Below are positions 11,830 through 22,652 of a stretch of 64,000 nucleotides of DNA, piece by piece. The notes under the pieces were generated by a model. It was not told where the DNA came from and searched no databases. It worked only from the letters and a program-made list of their open reading frames with translations. Position 1 is the stretch's first letter; each line of letters starts with the position of its first letter. This DNA is from Apoderus coryli (Eukaryota; Arthropoda; Insecta; Coleoptera; Attelabidae). The DNA is taken from contig OU452198.1 of assembly GCA_911728435.2 (NCBI GenBank), positions 3,472,001-3,536,000 of the forward strand. The letters are read 5' to 3'. The position numbers and the translations under genes are program-made.

Positions 11830-12200
11830 ATGCACATTTGAATCCTTTTCTTAAATCCTTCAACAACTTTAACCTGGTGTAACGCTTCTAAACGCTTTGT
11901 TTATTTGCTCCTTCATCTCCTCTATTAAAAAAGTTTTCATTTTCGATGATTTTGTTCCTGCCCATGTACAAAATTCAACACGATTTAAAATCAATATTGA
12001 AAAGTTCTTAATGCAGTTGCACTGTGTTTGGGTGGTATCTTTCGTTAAACTGCCTTAACAGTCTCTCGAAGACTGCTTTTTTGAGATGATTTTGCGCCAG
12101 GAACCTTTGAGCGTAAACTCGCGATGCCAGTAAAGCGTTTTTGGACCATTCTCCCAGAATAAAAAACATGTCTATTCTTTCTCCATTGGAATAGGTTCAC
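11830..12200 (-). pseudogene. internally deleted DUF4817 transposase relic
   Basis: On the minus strand the N-terminal helix-turn-helix is legible from about 12200 (RIDMFFILGEWSKNALLASR, then VYAQRFLAQNHLKKAVFERL). The C-terminal end follows directly near 11940-11840 (EEMKEQINKAFRSVTPG ... FKKRIQMCIESNHFHI). The whole DDE core is gone, so this was a non-autonomous deletion derivative before it decayed. Confidence 0.6.
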
Positions 12201-13084
12201 ATTTTTGATTAATTGAATTAAATCAAAAAACTGTTTTATGAAAATTTCTTAGGTAAGAAGTTTCAACAGAGTATTTGACAGTAAATATCAAATTAAAAAA
12301 AATGTATTCTATCTTCTCAAATTCTCATGGCTGACTTGATAAATATTATAATTTTGAAAATTCTTCCTCTTATTGCCAATATGTGATAAGTATACATATC
12401 TATAAGAAAACTTTAATTTAACTTTAATTTTTGCATTATCAAATACAGGGTGTCTACATGAAACTAAGAGATTCAATTTCAAATTCGCCTAATATCATGA
12501 ATATGTGCAGGTTATCCATAAGAAAGTATTATAATATTTGACAGATAATTACTTTATGCATATAATTTTTACCTCATATACCGGGTGTTCCATTTGAAAT
12601 AAACAAGTTATTTAGAATTAAACTTTACGTTCACATAACTTATATTATTGGACACCTTGTATTTTATATTTGGCGTAACAAGTGATGAGTGGGTATATTT
12701 ATCAGCCCAGACTGGCTTAAAAAGAACAAACAAATAGGTCTGAATTTTTTCATTCATATTAAGTAAGTATGTCTATATTTTTATAAAAATTTAAATATTT
12801 AAAAAACTGTCAGGTTTAGGTGAGATGTACTTACTTTAATGAAAGTTTATTTTGAACGGGGAATCTAAAAATATATTCATATACAGGGCATTCCATTTAA
12901 AAAAAACACAACCATGGTTCATTTCTTATATTTGGGACACACTCACAATACCTAATACTCTACTTAATTTTTAAAATTTTTACTGTTAAAATAAGTACTG
13001 TACCAATCGTAAATCAAATAGATAGGTACTATGTTAAACCGCATATTAAACTAAAACTTAATTTTTCTCGAAAATGCAGCATTC

Positions 13085-13635
13085 TATCATCTTGAGATAA
13101 GAATACCTCATATTTCCTAAGAATGATGTCAGAATTCTCGAAAAGTTAGTGAAAAAGAAGTTTTTATTAAAAATGTCCGTTGATACCCGTTTGGACGCCT
13201 ATGTTCGCAATTTAATTCAGCAGTGTATGGCTAACGAATGCTTCTATTTAGGGAAATATTTTTGTCACCTTTCACTCCAATGGCTAAAGCGCTTTCGCGA
13301 TACCTTTAAAAAACCTATGCTAAGCCGCCATCTTTTAATAACTATAACTCCTTTCGGAAGTAATTTCGCATTAGAAGTTTGACGTTGAATTGCCATGAAA
13401 TCTGCTCTAGAATTTGTGGCTTTCGCTTAGTCCATTAGTTTCTCGACACATTGTATACTATTAGGAAAGACACTCTTTGATGCATGAAATAAACGTCTCA
13501 TGGTTTTGAAACTGACAAACTAAAACAACTGGGCTAACCTAATACATTTGAAAAACACTGCAAGCATACAGGGCGATCCAAAGAAGAGATAAGTATGTAT
13601 TAGCATAGTTCTGGTTTTTTAAATAGAACACCCTG
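13085..13635. other. intergenic with one unassigned 77-codon ORF and a tiny MITE-like piece
   Basis: An ORF at 13149-13382 on the plus strand has no motif I recognise and no clear start context. At about 13568-13635, TACAGGGCGATCC faces GAACACCCTGTA some 60 bp away, like a very short remnant of the CAGGGTG-ended transposons. Confidence 0.3.
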
Positions 13636-13639
13636 TATT

Positions 13640-13830
13640 GGAGAACAGAATGCCGGCCTAAGGTCCTCCAGGATTTAGAATTTCAGGGATAAAAGAACAT
13701 CTTAAGTTGGCGTGGAAGGGACACTCAAAGAACAAATGATATACGTTATCTAATCTGTTCAAATCAATATTATTATGGAACAAAGCACATCGCATCAGCA
13801 TTCTGTATGATATTCCATTAAATGAAAGCC
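13640..13830 (-). pseudogene. non-LTR retrotransposon 3' ORF end fragment
   Basis: The minus strand reads SFNGISYRMLMRCALFHNN, then LNRLDNVYHLFFECPFH. The HLFFECP block is the terminal Cys/His motif found after the RT (or RNase H) of I/R1-type elements. Only about 60 codons survive and no tail is visible. Confidence 0.55.
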
Positions 13831-14275
13831 TCATAGGATAGGAGAATTCTTGGAATTACATGGCTCTAAAAATTAATTTCATCACAATCTAAGTCATTGA
13901 ACTATCTACTGAAATCAAATTCAAATTGTCCCACGTTTAATGTCACAAGAATCCATTTTAATATCCCCATCATAATCTTTATTATCACAAACACTATTAT
14001 ATTTTCATTATTATGGTTTTTAATTAACTCTTCCTAATAAAAATAAAGAGAGAAAACGAACGAACCGGCCTTATACCTTCAATCTCCGGAATCTTTATTG
14101 TTATTTTCTAATGTACCTATATAAAATACAATACATTTATATAGACACAATGCTGTGCTTCTAATGAAAAATTTATTACCTAATTTAATTTAATTTTAAG
14201 TTGTCTGTCGTAAAAAAGGGACTTTATTAGATAGAATTATTACTATACAGGGTAGATTCTCTACTTTTCTATTGA
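13831..14275. other. intergenic, no gene recognised
   Basis: AT-rich. An isolated TACAGGGTAGA at about 14248 looks like a lone transposon end. Nothing else is recognised. Confidence 0.3.
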
Positions 14276-14575
14276 AAAAACTAGACGCCACGGAATTTGA
14301 TGGTGAATTTGCACATGATTGAGAATGTTGAGTTGATTAGGTTTTTGGGTGTCGTTCTTGGTCCTAGATTGTCATGGAATATGCATATTGATTACTTAGC
14401 AAAAAAAATCAAATAGTCATATTATATATTTGCTGTGCAACCTGGTGTGTTCGGTTTCGCGGGGAGCCCTGTTGCCTGCGTACTATGCAGTGACTCATTC
14501 AATTATCTCGTACTCCATAATACATTGGGGTCACTCTCCGGGAGCTGCTCGAATATTTGCTTTGACAACTTGGGG
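14276..14575 (+). pseudogene. non-LTR reverse transcriptase thumb fragment
   Basis: The plus strand reads VNLHMIENVELIRFLGVVLG, PRLSWNMHIDYLAKKIK and, after a frameshift, LLPAYYAVTHSIISYSIIHWGHSPGAARIFAL. This is the region from RT motif E into the thumb of a Jockey/R1-like element and resembles the 2.9-3.9 kb element (ASYALSIWGHS). It is truncated at both ends. Confidence 0.75.
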
Positions 14576-14689
14576 TATCGTGATGGTTGTGGACCCAGTT
14601 ATCGCAGACTTCGTATTCTGACTGTCCCATCTTCAAAATTAAACTAACTTTAGCCGTTTTTAAACAATACAAAATCTAGGGCCGTATAT

Positions 14690-15003
14690 AAAAAAACGAA
14701 GTTGATGATGGTGATTCGAAAACGAAACGTCCTAGTGAAAATTTGTAAACGCTATCATATTCTCCTCGAAAATTAACAATGAGAAAGTGCTTTTCATTTT
14801 TTTATATATGTAAAAATAATGTCAGAAATAAATAAAAATTAAAATCGCAAAAAAATATTTTTTCCAAAAATTCTCGAAAACGGCTAAAGTTAGTTTACTT
14901 TTGAAAACACCGTTTAACTTGTAGAACTTTTCTCTAATTTCACCTACATTGTAACTCTTGCCGTTTCCAAGATTCCAATGCTATCCCATTCTTATCTTGG
15001 ACA
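14690..15003. repeat. right half of palindromic MITE family D
   Basis: Homologous to the right arm of the complete palindromic element at 37393-38155: shares the GTTGATGATGG...CGAAACG block, GAGAAAGTGCTTTTCATTTT, TTCTCGAAAACGGCTAAAG and GCTATCCCATTCTTATCTTG. The left half and left terminus are missing. Confidence 0.75.
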
Positions 15004-15910
15004 GTGTATAGTAAAAATAACAGCAGGCCCAGAACAGATTCTTGAGGAAGTCCCGACGCAATCCGCAACGGAAAGGAAGCCTTACCCTATAGAACTACCG
15101 TTTGCTGTCTCTTATTTAAATAAGTCCTCAATATGGATGTGAATGATCGGAAAATCTAAGACACTTACATTTTGCTAACAACAACCTGTGGTTAATAATA
15201 TCAAAATCTTATTGAAATCAAGCACTAGCAACGCTGTAACAAGTGCCCTGTCATTTGCACGAACATCCCTTACGAAAACCGGACTGGTGTTCAGGCAATA
15301 TATTGTTTAATGCTATATATTTTTAGTTTGAGATGTTATTATTTTGAATTATTACTTGTAGTTTACTTTGTATTGTTTTATTTTGTTTATTTTCTCCTTT
15401 TCTTTTTGTTTTGTTTTGTATTGTTTACTTTGTGTAATGGGTTGAGTATGATTGACTTCGCCCATTTAAAAATAAAGGCTTTATTATTATTATATAAGTA
15501 GTATTGATTTAACTGTTTCCCTATAATCTCTGGTAGCAAACTAATAGGAAAACTCCTGTAGATCCGATATCTTCGGAAGTAGAACAACTTTTGCATCCTT
15601 CCAACTTGAGGGAACAAATCCTTCTTTCAAGACTTAACAATATGCGTAATGTATATTCCTATGCCAGGCAAACAAAGCTTAATCATGTGCAAGTTAAATC
15701 CATCTGTTCCACAAGCATTCGACCCAATACCACCAAGTTCAAATTGTACCAAACCCTCAACTGGTTGAGAATTATATGAATTAATATAATTTGCACAGCG
15801 GGTGTCAATGTTTTGAAAAACTGAAATAAAATAATTGTTTATCAATGAAGGATCTGTCAGATGTAATTCCTAGCGCTTTCAAACCTTTATAAAACCTAGA
15901 CTTATTCCTG
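15004..15910 (-). pseudogene. non-LTR reverse transcriptase fragment, interrupted
   Basis: Read on the minus strand from 15910 downward, the RT runs in order: an N-terminal palm segment (INNYFISVFQNID ... GTDGFNLHMIKLCLPGIG), a PISLLPEIIGKQL block near 15530, then HQSGFRKG, TALLVLDFNK (motif A, with the Asp of the FSKAFD-type box) and GLPQESVLGLL (motif B) near 15030. Frameshifts and stops occur throughout. A 3' end of a different element, in plus orientation, splits it at about 15300-15495. Confidence 0.65.
15300..15495 (+). mobile_element. 3' end of a non-LTR element with (ATT)n tail
   Basis: The segment ends CATTTAAAAATAAAGGCTTT followed by (ATT)n. The same 3' end occurs in reverse at 29755-29920, where it directly follows an RT coding region. 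Here only the 3' UTR was copied, inserted into an older RT fragment of opposite strand. Confidence 0.65.
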
Positions 15911-16854
15911 TTTTTTTCCTTGTTACCGACGCTTCAGCAAAAAGTAAGATCGAATATTAACTATAAGATACTATACTCGTAAACTATACTATAAGCGCGG
16001 CGAATTGCTTTATACCCATGTACATCAGACGTGCCGAGACGAGGAGAACTAACTGTTCCTTATTTTAACTGTGACAGAAGGTTATAATACAAACTCGCAT
16101 CGTAACCTCAACTTCCATTCATACACTTGAAGTGAGAGAATAGTCCCGTGGTTATCCAAACAATTTCCTCCTAATAATTCTCCAAACCACTGTATTAAAA
16201 ACCATAAATCTTTACCGATTTAGTTATGACATAACTTAATTGAATAATAGTGTCCCCCCATTACATCCATGTCGGGAAGATGAATAGAGGCCAAGTACAT
16301 ACTTAGTCATTGTATATTTTATTAAATGCTTCTTATTAATAATTCTATACATTAATAAAGATAATATATATTATCTACTTGCTACATCCATTTTTCTATT
16401 GTTGAGTATCCTTTGTGAGTCAGTAGCATATAGACTCAAAGAAAGAAAAAATATTCATATTAACATTGGGTTGACAAACGCTTTTTCATCATGATATAGG
16501 GTGTTAAAAGTAAAAGTAAACTCTGAGCTCTCAGAGAGTTGTTCATTATTATATAAATTTTCTTTTAAGACATCTTGTACCTATATAAATAATACCTACT
16601 TCTTCAAATAATTATACTTTTCAAATTATAGCTGCGTCTATTTACCCAATCAATTGATGAGAGTTTTTTTTACATATCATCGTTCGACAAGAAACTACCC
16701 AGTTTGGATCTTCTTAACTCTGCAATAATTCAGAACTCTTGCTGTCGACTGGTTAGTGGCTGAGAAGGTTTGATCCCTGGTTTGATCACAGTCATCCTCT
16801 TTCCAATCATTGGACCAGCTGAAGTTGAGTGATATTTTTATTTATATGTTTATT
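15911..16854. other. intergenic, no gene recognised
   Basis: AT-rich with scattered short frames. A GGTTTGATCCCTGG motif near 16768 vaguely resembles a tRNA-type B box, but no A box or fold accompanies it. I see no gene. Confidence 0.3.
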
Positions 16855-19245
16855 AGCTCTCCATATCATATATGTAATATATGTATATATGGAGACTATT
16901 AGTTTCATGAAAAAAAATTTTTTTTTTAATTTCACCGGAAATACTTCTTTTTGGTCATTTTATACATAAATAAGTAGTTTTAAAAAAATGTCTGTCTGTC
17001 TGTCTGTCTGTATCCACGAAAACGCAAAAACCGCTTAACAGATTTTAACCAAATTTGGTACAAAAATACTATTGGACATGGCAAGGAGCTGATTAGATTT
17101 TGGGAAACATTGAGCGTAGGCAAAGGGTTTAAAAGAGGGTTCAAAAATTAAAAAAATTCATAGTTCTTAAACTTATCCGAAATACTGCATAATTTTTTAC
17201 TCATTTAATTGAATATAACCTAAAATATTGAACATAAAATATTAGACCACATTGGCGTTCGAAAATGGTGTAAAATGGGGTAAAAAAGATTAAAAAAAAA
17301 CGTATTTCTTAAAAATAGCAGAAATATTAACTAGTTATTTATAGTTTTGATAGAATATAACCTATAAAATGTGTCATGAATAACTTACTTTCATAGGCGT
17401 TCGTAAATAGTGGAAAAGGGGTCAAAATATATATTTCCTAAACTTATTCGAAATATGGAATAATTTTTCGTAGTTGTGATACAATATAAGCTAAAAAATA
17501 TTCCATAAAAGAATTGGTTCACACAGACGTTCGAAAATAGTTTAAAAAAAGGGTCAAAAACGAAAAAAAAAACGTTTCCCAAATATACCAGAAAAATTGG
17601 CTAATTAGATATAGCTTTGATATAAGATAACCTAAAAAATGCAGCATAAAATTTTTATTCACATAGGCGTTCGTAAATAGTAGAAAAAGGGGTAAAACAA
17701 AAAAAAAATTAAAATGTAAAAAATTTTATATTTAACTAGATGAATTGGTGTTAAAAATACACGACAAAAATTAATGTACCATAGGCGTCCGTGAAAATTC
17801 TATAAAAGGGTCAGAAAAAATTTGTATCCGTGATAACTCAAAAACCACTTAACGGATTTTAACCACATTTGGTACGAAAATACTACAGGATATTTATAGG
17901 TGGTGATTAACATTGAGCGTAGGCAAGGGGTTTAAAAGAGGGTTCAAAAATTTAAAAAATCATAGTTCTTAAACTTATCCGAAATATTGAATAATTTTTT
18001 ATAGTTGTGATAGAATATAACCTAAAAAATGTTACATAAAAAAATTAGTTCACACAGGCGTTCGAAAATAGTGTTAAAAAAAGGGTCAGAAACGAAAAAA
18101 AAAAATGTTTCCCAAATATACCAGAAAAATTGGCTAATTATATATAGCTTTGATATAAGATAACCTAAAAAATGCAGCATAAAATTTTTATTCACATAGG
18201 CGTTCGTAAATAGTAGAAAAAGGGGTAAAATAAAAAAAAATTAAAATGTAAAATTTTTTATATTTAATTAGATGAATTGGTGTTAAAAATACACGACAAA
18301 AATTAATGTACCATAGGCGTCCGTGAAAATTCTATAAAAGGGTCAGAAAAAATTTGTATCCGTGATAACTTAAAAACCACTTAACGGATTTTAACCACAT
18401 TTGGTACGAAAATACTACAGGATATTTATAGGTGGTGATTAACATTGAGCGTAGGCAAGGGGTTTAAAAGAGGGTTCAAAAATTTAAAAAATCATAGTTT
18501 TTAAACTTATCCGAAATATTGAATAATTTTTTATAGTTGTGATAGAATATAACCTAAAAAATGTTACATAAAAAAAATAGTTCACACAGGCGTTCGAAAA
18601 TAGTGTTAAAAAAAGGGTCAAAAACGAAAAAAAAATGTTTCCCAAATATACCAGAAAAATTGGCTAATTATATATAGCTTTGATATAAGATAACCTAAAA
18701 ATGCAGCATAAAAGTTTTATTTACATAGGCGTTCGTAAATAGTAAAAAAGGGGTAAAATGAAAAAAAAATTAAAATGTAAAAAATTTTATATTTAATTAG
18801 TTGAATTGGTGTTAAAAATACACGACAAAAATTAATGTTCCATAGGCGTCCGTGAAAATTCTATAAAAGGGTCAGAAAAAAATTGTATCCGTGATAACAC
18901 AAAAACCACTTAACGGATAACCTACAACATGCAGCATAACAATTTTGTTTACATAGGCGTTCGTAAATAGTAGAAAAGGGGGCAAAATAAATTTTATAAT
19001 AAAACTAAAAAAAAATCAATTATTTTGCGTACAAGAATTTGGCCTAGATCTGAAATATAAAATATCTGCATATAAATAGTGCCTCCAAAGAGAAGAAAAA
19101 AGCACAAAACCCGATACAAAAAAAAAATAGCTGATGGCTAAAACAAAACAAAAATTTATTAAATTTAGATAAATGACAAAAAGGTCATAAAATTATTACT
19201 TTTACACTTAAATATGGAGAGCTATTCGTGCCTCGAGGGCAACAG
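16855..19245 (+). mobile_element. HINE/DINE-1-like element, copy 2 (complete)
   Basis: Starts AGCTCTCCATAT (16855-16866) and carries the inverse ATATGGAGAGCT near its end (19212-19223), a 12-bp subterminal inverted repeat. After the head comes a (GTCT)n run (about 16990-17010), then the block AACAGATTTTAACCAAATTTGG, then a tandem core. The 3' end has the near-palindrome TGCCTCGAGGGCA and CAACAG (to 19245). This is the Helentron-derived non-autonomous layout. Helentrons move by a rolling-circle-type mechanism using a partner's Rep/helicase; none is encoded here. Confidence 0.75.
17300..18915. repeat. 533-bp tandem core of HINE with about 125-bp sub-monomers
   Basis: The block CGTGATAACTCAAAAACCAC recurs near 17830, 18360 and 18890, a 533-bp period. 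Inside each unit, a smaller motif (AATATAACCTAAAAAATG, then AGGCGTTCGAAAATAGT or AGGCGTCCGTGAAAATTC, then an AAGGGTCAAAAA-type run) recurs at about 110-135 bp. The core is therefore a higher-order repeat built from diverged sub-monomers. No coding sense is seen in either strand. Confidence 0.75.
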
Positions 19246-19469
19246 CTAGTTTTTTTTTTATTATTTCAGTTTACTTTTCTTGGGGTGTTCAGTTCTTATA
19301 AAAAATGTCTAACTTTTCTAAATGAAGACAACATCCATCTTTATTTTCGTCAAATAAATTAAATAAAATGACAACGACGTTTCGTACTAATTATTAACTT
19401 CTTCAGGTTGAACACATTTTTGACTGTTTGGAAGTAGGTAGATCTTCCTGTTCCTTTGATTGGCAACCT

Positions 19470-19830
19470 TCTTGTTTATTTGTGTATACTCTTTTAATTT
19501 TTGTTTGTAACTGAATCCGGAGATACCCGCTATGACAAATAGTTTGAAACCCGATTTGTGGAGTTTCATTGGCATATACTTATTGTTTCATATAGTCCTT
19601 TACTTTTGTTGAACACATTTGCTCGTCCACTGAAAGAGCTTCTTCAAGTGGAATACTAGAAAATTTAACATTTATGTGGTTGATCAAAGGCCGAAGCTTA
19701 AGTAGTCGGTGGTGCTCTTGATGATCCTTTGGGAATTGCCCTTGACATGAATCGTGCGTCTAATCCCAATATTATCATAGCTTCGGTAATCTCTGACGTT
19801 AGGAAGTTGTATAATGGACATATAAAAAAC
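19470..19830 (-). pseudogene. piggyBac-like transposase fragment
   Basis: On the minus strand, frames join to give SIIQLPNVRDY near 19810, then LLKLRPLINHINVKFSSIPL, EEALSVDEQMCSTKVKDYMK and YMPMKLHKSGFKLFVIAGIS. LRPLIxHIN, SVDEQM (first catalytic Asp) and PxKxHKxGFKLFV are hallmarks of the piggyBac DDE domain. Frameshifts occur near 19575 and 19700. No TTAA-flanked inverted ends are evident. Confidence 0.75.
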
Positions 19831-20014
19831 TAATTCCTATAAATACTGTCTAATGCCACTCTCGGAAAGCTACACTTGAGTATTGGGGTTCTTTTGAACG
19901 GCATACAAATTGCTCTGTTCAACAATACTCCACTCAGAGATTTCCGTCGTGAACTGACACACCCAATCACCAATGGGTAAATAAATAAATACAAATTATT
20001 ACTATCCATCTATA

Positions 20015-21758
20015 GACCAGGGTCGATAATTTTTGAAACCAAAAAAAATTATAGTAGGATGAAACCCATTGGAAAAGGTAGAGAATATAACAAAAATGAA
20101 AGGAAAAATAAATTACGGGCGATCTGAGGTCGGGAAGGGGGAGGGGTGAGTTTTTAAGGGTAAAAAACGGTTAATCTCGATTTCCGGTAAAACTGCAAGC
20201 CCTATGAAAAAAAGTTAAATAGCAAAGTTGTAGGTAATAAAAAGATCTACAACTTTTGTAGCGACACTTTTTTCACATAACCTCAAAATTTATGTGAAAA
20301 ATTCGAATAACCGAGTTTTTGGTTTTTTATTTTTATCTTTTGCAAAAAAAAATATTTTTTCACGAAATTTGGTGAAAACTTACCTTTGTATGTCCCAAAC
20401 ATACAGTAATTTTTTCGGTTTAAAATATTCATTTTTTCACCTTATTTTGTACCCTAATTTTCAATCGAAAATTCTCACGTCAAAATATCTGCTTTTTTAA
20501 AAAAAGTTGGTGTGTCTTTTGTTCGTTGAAATCTCTACTTTCTGATGGTATAAAAAAAATATACACTACTATGGTAAATGTTCTCAGAAAATGCAAATAA
20601 TGAAAAAAACTCGAATCCGGAAATTTTTTTTTCTAATTACTTCTCCATTAGTTTTTGTCTCTGTAATGGCATTTCTTCATCGTTAGATTCCACAAACCTT
20701 CCCGATTCTAGTGGATCTTCGAAATCTTCGTCTCCAAGCTTCCAGCACCCAATCTGTTGCTGTCAGTTCGTTACCCAGCCAAGTCTTAAGCTGATAATAT
20801 GCCCTGTAACACTGTTGTTCTGCTGCACCTTCTGTGGGTGGGAGATTGGCCAATATGAAAGAAGATTTAATTCTTGCCAATTGATATTTTTGAAATCTTA
20901 ATTTGTTCAGTGTTATAGGTATCATTTTTACATGTATTAATAGATTTGATTAATTGTAATCCATTTTGTTTATATCTTCTTTCTTTGCATCTTTTTTATA
21001 AAAAATATTGGCCAAATTTGACACATTTTTATCGGCTAATAAAGAGTTGACGATACTTTTCTTTCCTTTTCCGGCAAATCCAGATGTTGTACCGCAACCA
21101 GAAAAACAATGGAGAAATGCAACGATATTTTTTCAGGATTCATATTTGAAACTATTAGATCATTATTTGCATTTTCTGAGAACATTTACCATAGTAGTGT
21201 ATTTTTTTATACCATCAGAAAGTAGAGATTTCAACGAACAAAAAACACACCAACTTTTTAAAAAAAGCAGATATTTTGACGTGAGAATTTTCGATTGAAA
21301 ATTAGGGTGCTTTTTCAAAGGTCAAAAAATGAATATTTTAAATAAAAAAAATTACTGTATGTTTGGGACATACAAAGGTAAGTGTTCACGAAATTTCGTG
21401 TAAAAATAATTTTTTTTGCAAAAGATAAAAATAAAAAACCAAAAACTCGGTTATTCGAATTTTTCACATAAATTTTGAGGTTATGTGAAAAAAGTGTCGA
21501 TACAAAAGTTGTAGATCTTTTTATTACCTACAACTTTGCCATTTAACTATTTTTCATAGCACTTGCAGTTTTACCGGAAATCGAAATTAACCGTTTTTTA
21601 CCGTTAAAAACTCACCCCCCCCCCCTTCCCGAACTCAGATCGCCCGTAATTTATTTTTCATTTCATTTTTGTTATATTCTCTACCTTTTCCAATGGGTTT
21701 CACCCCACTATATTTTTTTTTTCACTTTTTACCATTTTTAAAATTATCGACCCTGGTC
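20015..21758. mobile_element. transposon with about 580-bp terminal inverted repeats
   Basis: Begins GACCAGGGTCGATAAT and ends ATTATCGACCCTGGTC, with TA on both sides (20013-20014, 21759-21760). The inverted arms run to about 20603 and from about 21165; they include a C-rich/G-rich tract near the outer third (GGGAAGGGGGAGGGGTGAG). The roughly 560-bp middle holds a coding relic on the minus strand. The superfamily is not clear; the TA target suggests Tc1/mariner-like or similar. It looks like a deletion derivative of a larger element. Confidence 0.75.
20640..21110 (-). pseudogene. coding relic, GCGTTSGFAGKGKKS / LPPTEGAAEQ protein
   Basis: Minus-strand frames read CGTTSGFAGKGKKSIVNSLL, FYKKDAKKEDINKM and, after a stop, SFILANLPPTEGAAEQQCYR plus AYYQLKTWLGNELTATDW. 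I believe GCDTTSxFxGKGK and LPPTxxAAxxHxxRxYxQ are recurrent in large uncharacterised arthropod proteins of probable transposon origin, but I cannot name the family. No catalytic motif is visible. Stops and frame changes make this a relic. Confidence 0.5.
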
Positions 21759-21764
21759 TACTAG

Positions 21765-22430
21765 TTATTTAAGTAGTAAGTATAAATATTTTATTATCGT
21801 TGACTTTCATTTAAGTACAAAAGAATATCAATGCCTATCAAAAAACAAACATATAGGTAAGTACTCTCATATATTCCAAATAATAAACCATCAGCTAAAT
21901 GAGTTTAAGTTTAAAAACCTTTTAAAAATATATTTACAACTTCATTAAGTCAATATATCTTCACCAAGAACATGAATAAGTGGCTTTTTAAAAATCTAAC
22001 ACAAACATCTTAATGTCTTATTTCTTAGTAGGTATAATAAGTAACTCAGGACTTACTTAGTAGGTATATCGACGCACCATGGAAACTGAATTATAAATAT
22101 GTCAAATTTTAAAACACTTCGACGACACAATATCTAAACGTGCTGTCGTTATACGCATTTTTCTTAAATCAACAGACGGACGGACTATTTTTGGAATTTT
22201 TAACTACTTATCTATGTCGTTGGTAACAAATCAATTAGTGTATAAGTGAGTAGGTAAGAATTCTTCGGCGGTATTGCCAGAGTTCTTGACTTGTAACAAC
22301 TCTACTATAATTTGTGATGAACACTATTTTGTACCGTCAACCACTTAACCCCCTGAACTTTTTTTTTCAAGTGGTAAGGATCAATTTTTTTTAACTACAT
22401 ATTTAGAAAATTTGACACTCGCTGATTATA
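21765..22430. other. intergenic, no gene recognised
   Basis: AT-rich, with no repeat ends and no long ORF. Confidence 0.3.
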
Positions 22431-22434
22431 GAAA

Positions 22435-22650
22435 CATTTTTTATCAACATAATGGCGCACATCCACATTGTGGCTATCTAATCGATGATTTTGTGCGAAA
22501 GGCTTTTGACGATCACAATGGGGTCCTTTTCTTTGGCCATTAGGCGCACAGATCTTTCTATCTTTGATTTTTTTTACTTAGGGCACAATTTAAAACAATG
22601 GGGTCCTTTTCTTTGGCTACCCGGCCCCGAGATCTTTCTATGTTTGATTT
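22435..22650 (+). pseudogene. mariner-like DDE scrap with internal 79-bp duplication
   Basis: Reads FYQHNGAHPHCGYLIDDFV (second Asp changed to Asn) and SFSLAIRRTDLSIFDFFYLGH (third block, xxRSPDLSPLDFFLWG-like). The third block is duplicated: CAATGGGGTCCTTTTCTTTG starts at about 22517 and again at about 22596. It lies directly before HINE copy 3. Confidence 0.6.
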
Positions 22651-22652
22651 TT

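Larger units (their letters stand above)
11140..12960. mobile_element. DUF4817-family relic with long inverted arms (family C)
   Basis: The left arm (about 11140-11340 and 11615-11830) and right arm (about 12310-12960) are inverted copies of each other, sharing GACATAATTTGAATGAAAAA, TAAATATACCCACTCATCAC and a CACATATTGG block. A third copy of the arm lies at 60785-61770. Between the arms is a transposase relic of DUF4817 type on the minus strand. A Ty3-like pol fragment sits inside the left arm (11395-11612), so the element is older than that insertion. The left outer end is missing. Confidence 0.6.

Noticed and set aside
16740..16815. tRNA or SINE based on GGTTTGATCCCTGG
   Set aside because: No A box at the right distance and no cloverleaf.
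19365..19410. Hammerhead based on CCTGAAGAAG...ACGAAACGTCG (minus)
   Set aside because: The CTGATGA element is absent (CTGAAGA) and no stem II or stem I pairing fits; only the GAAAC half is present.
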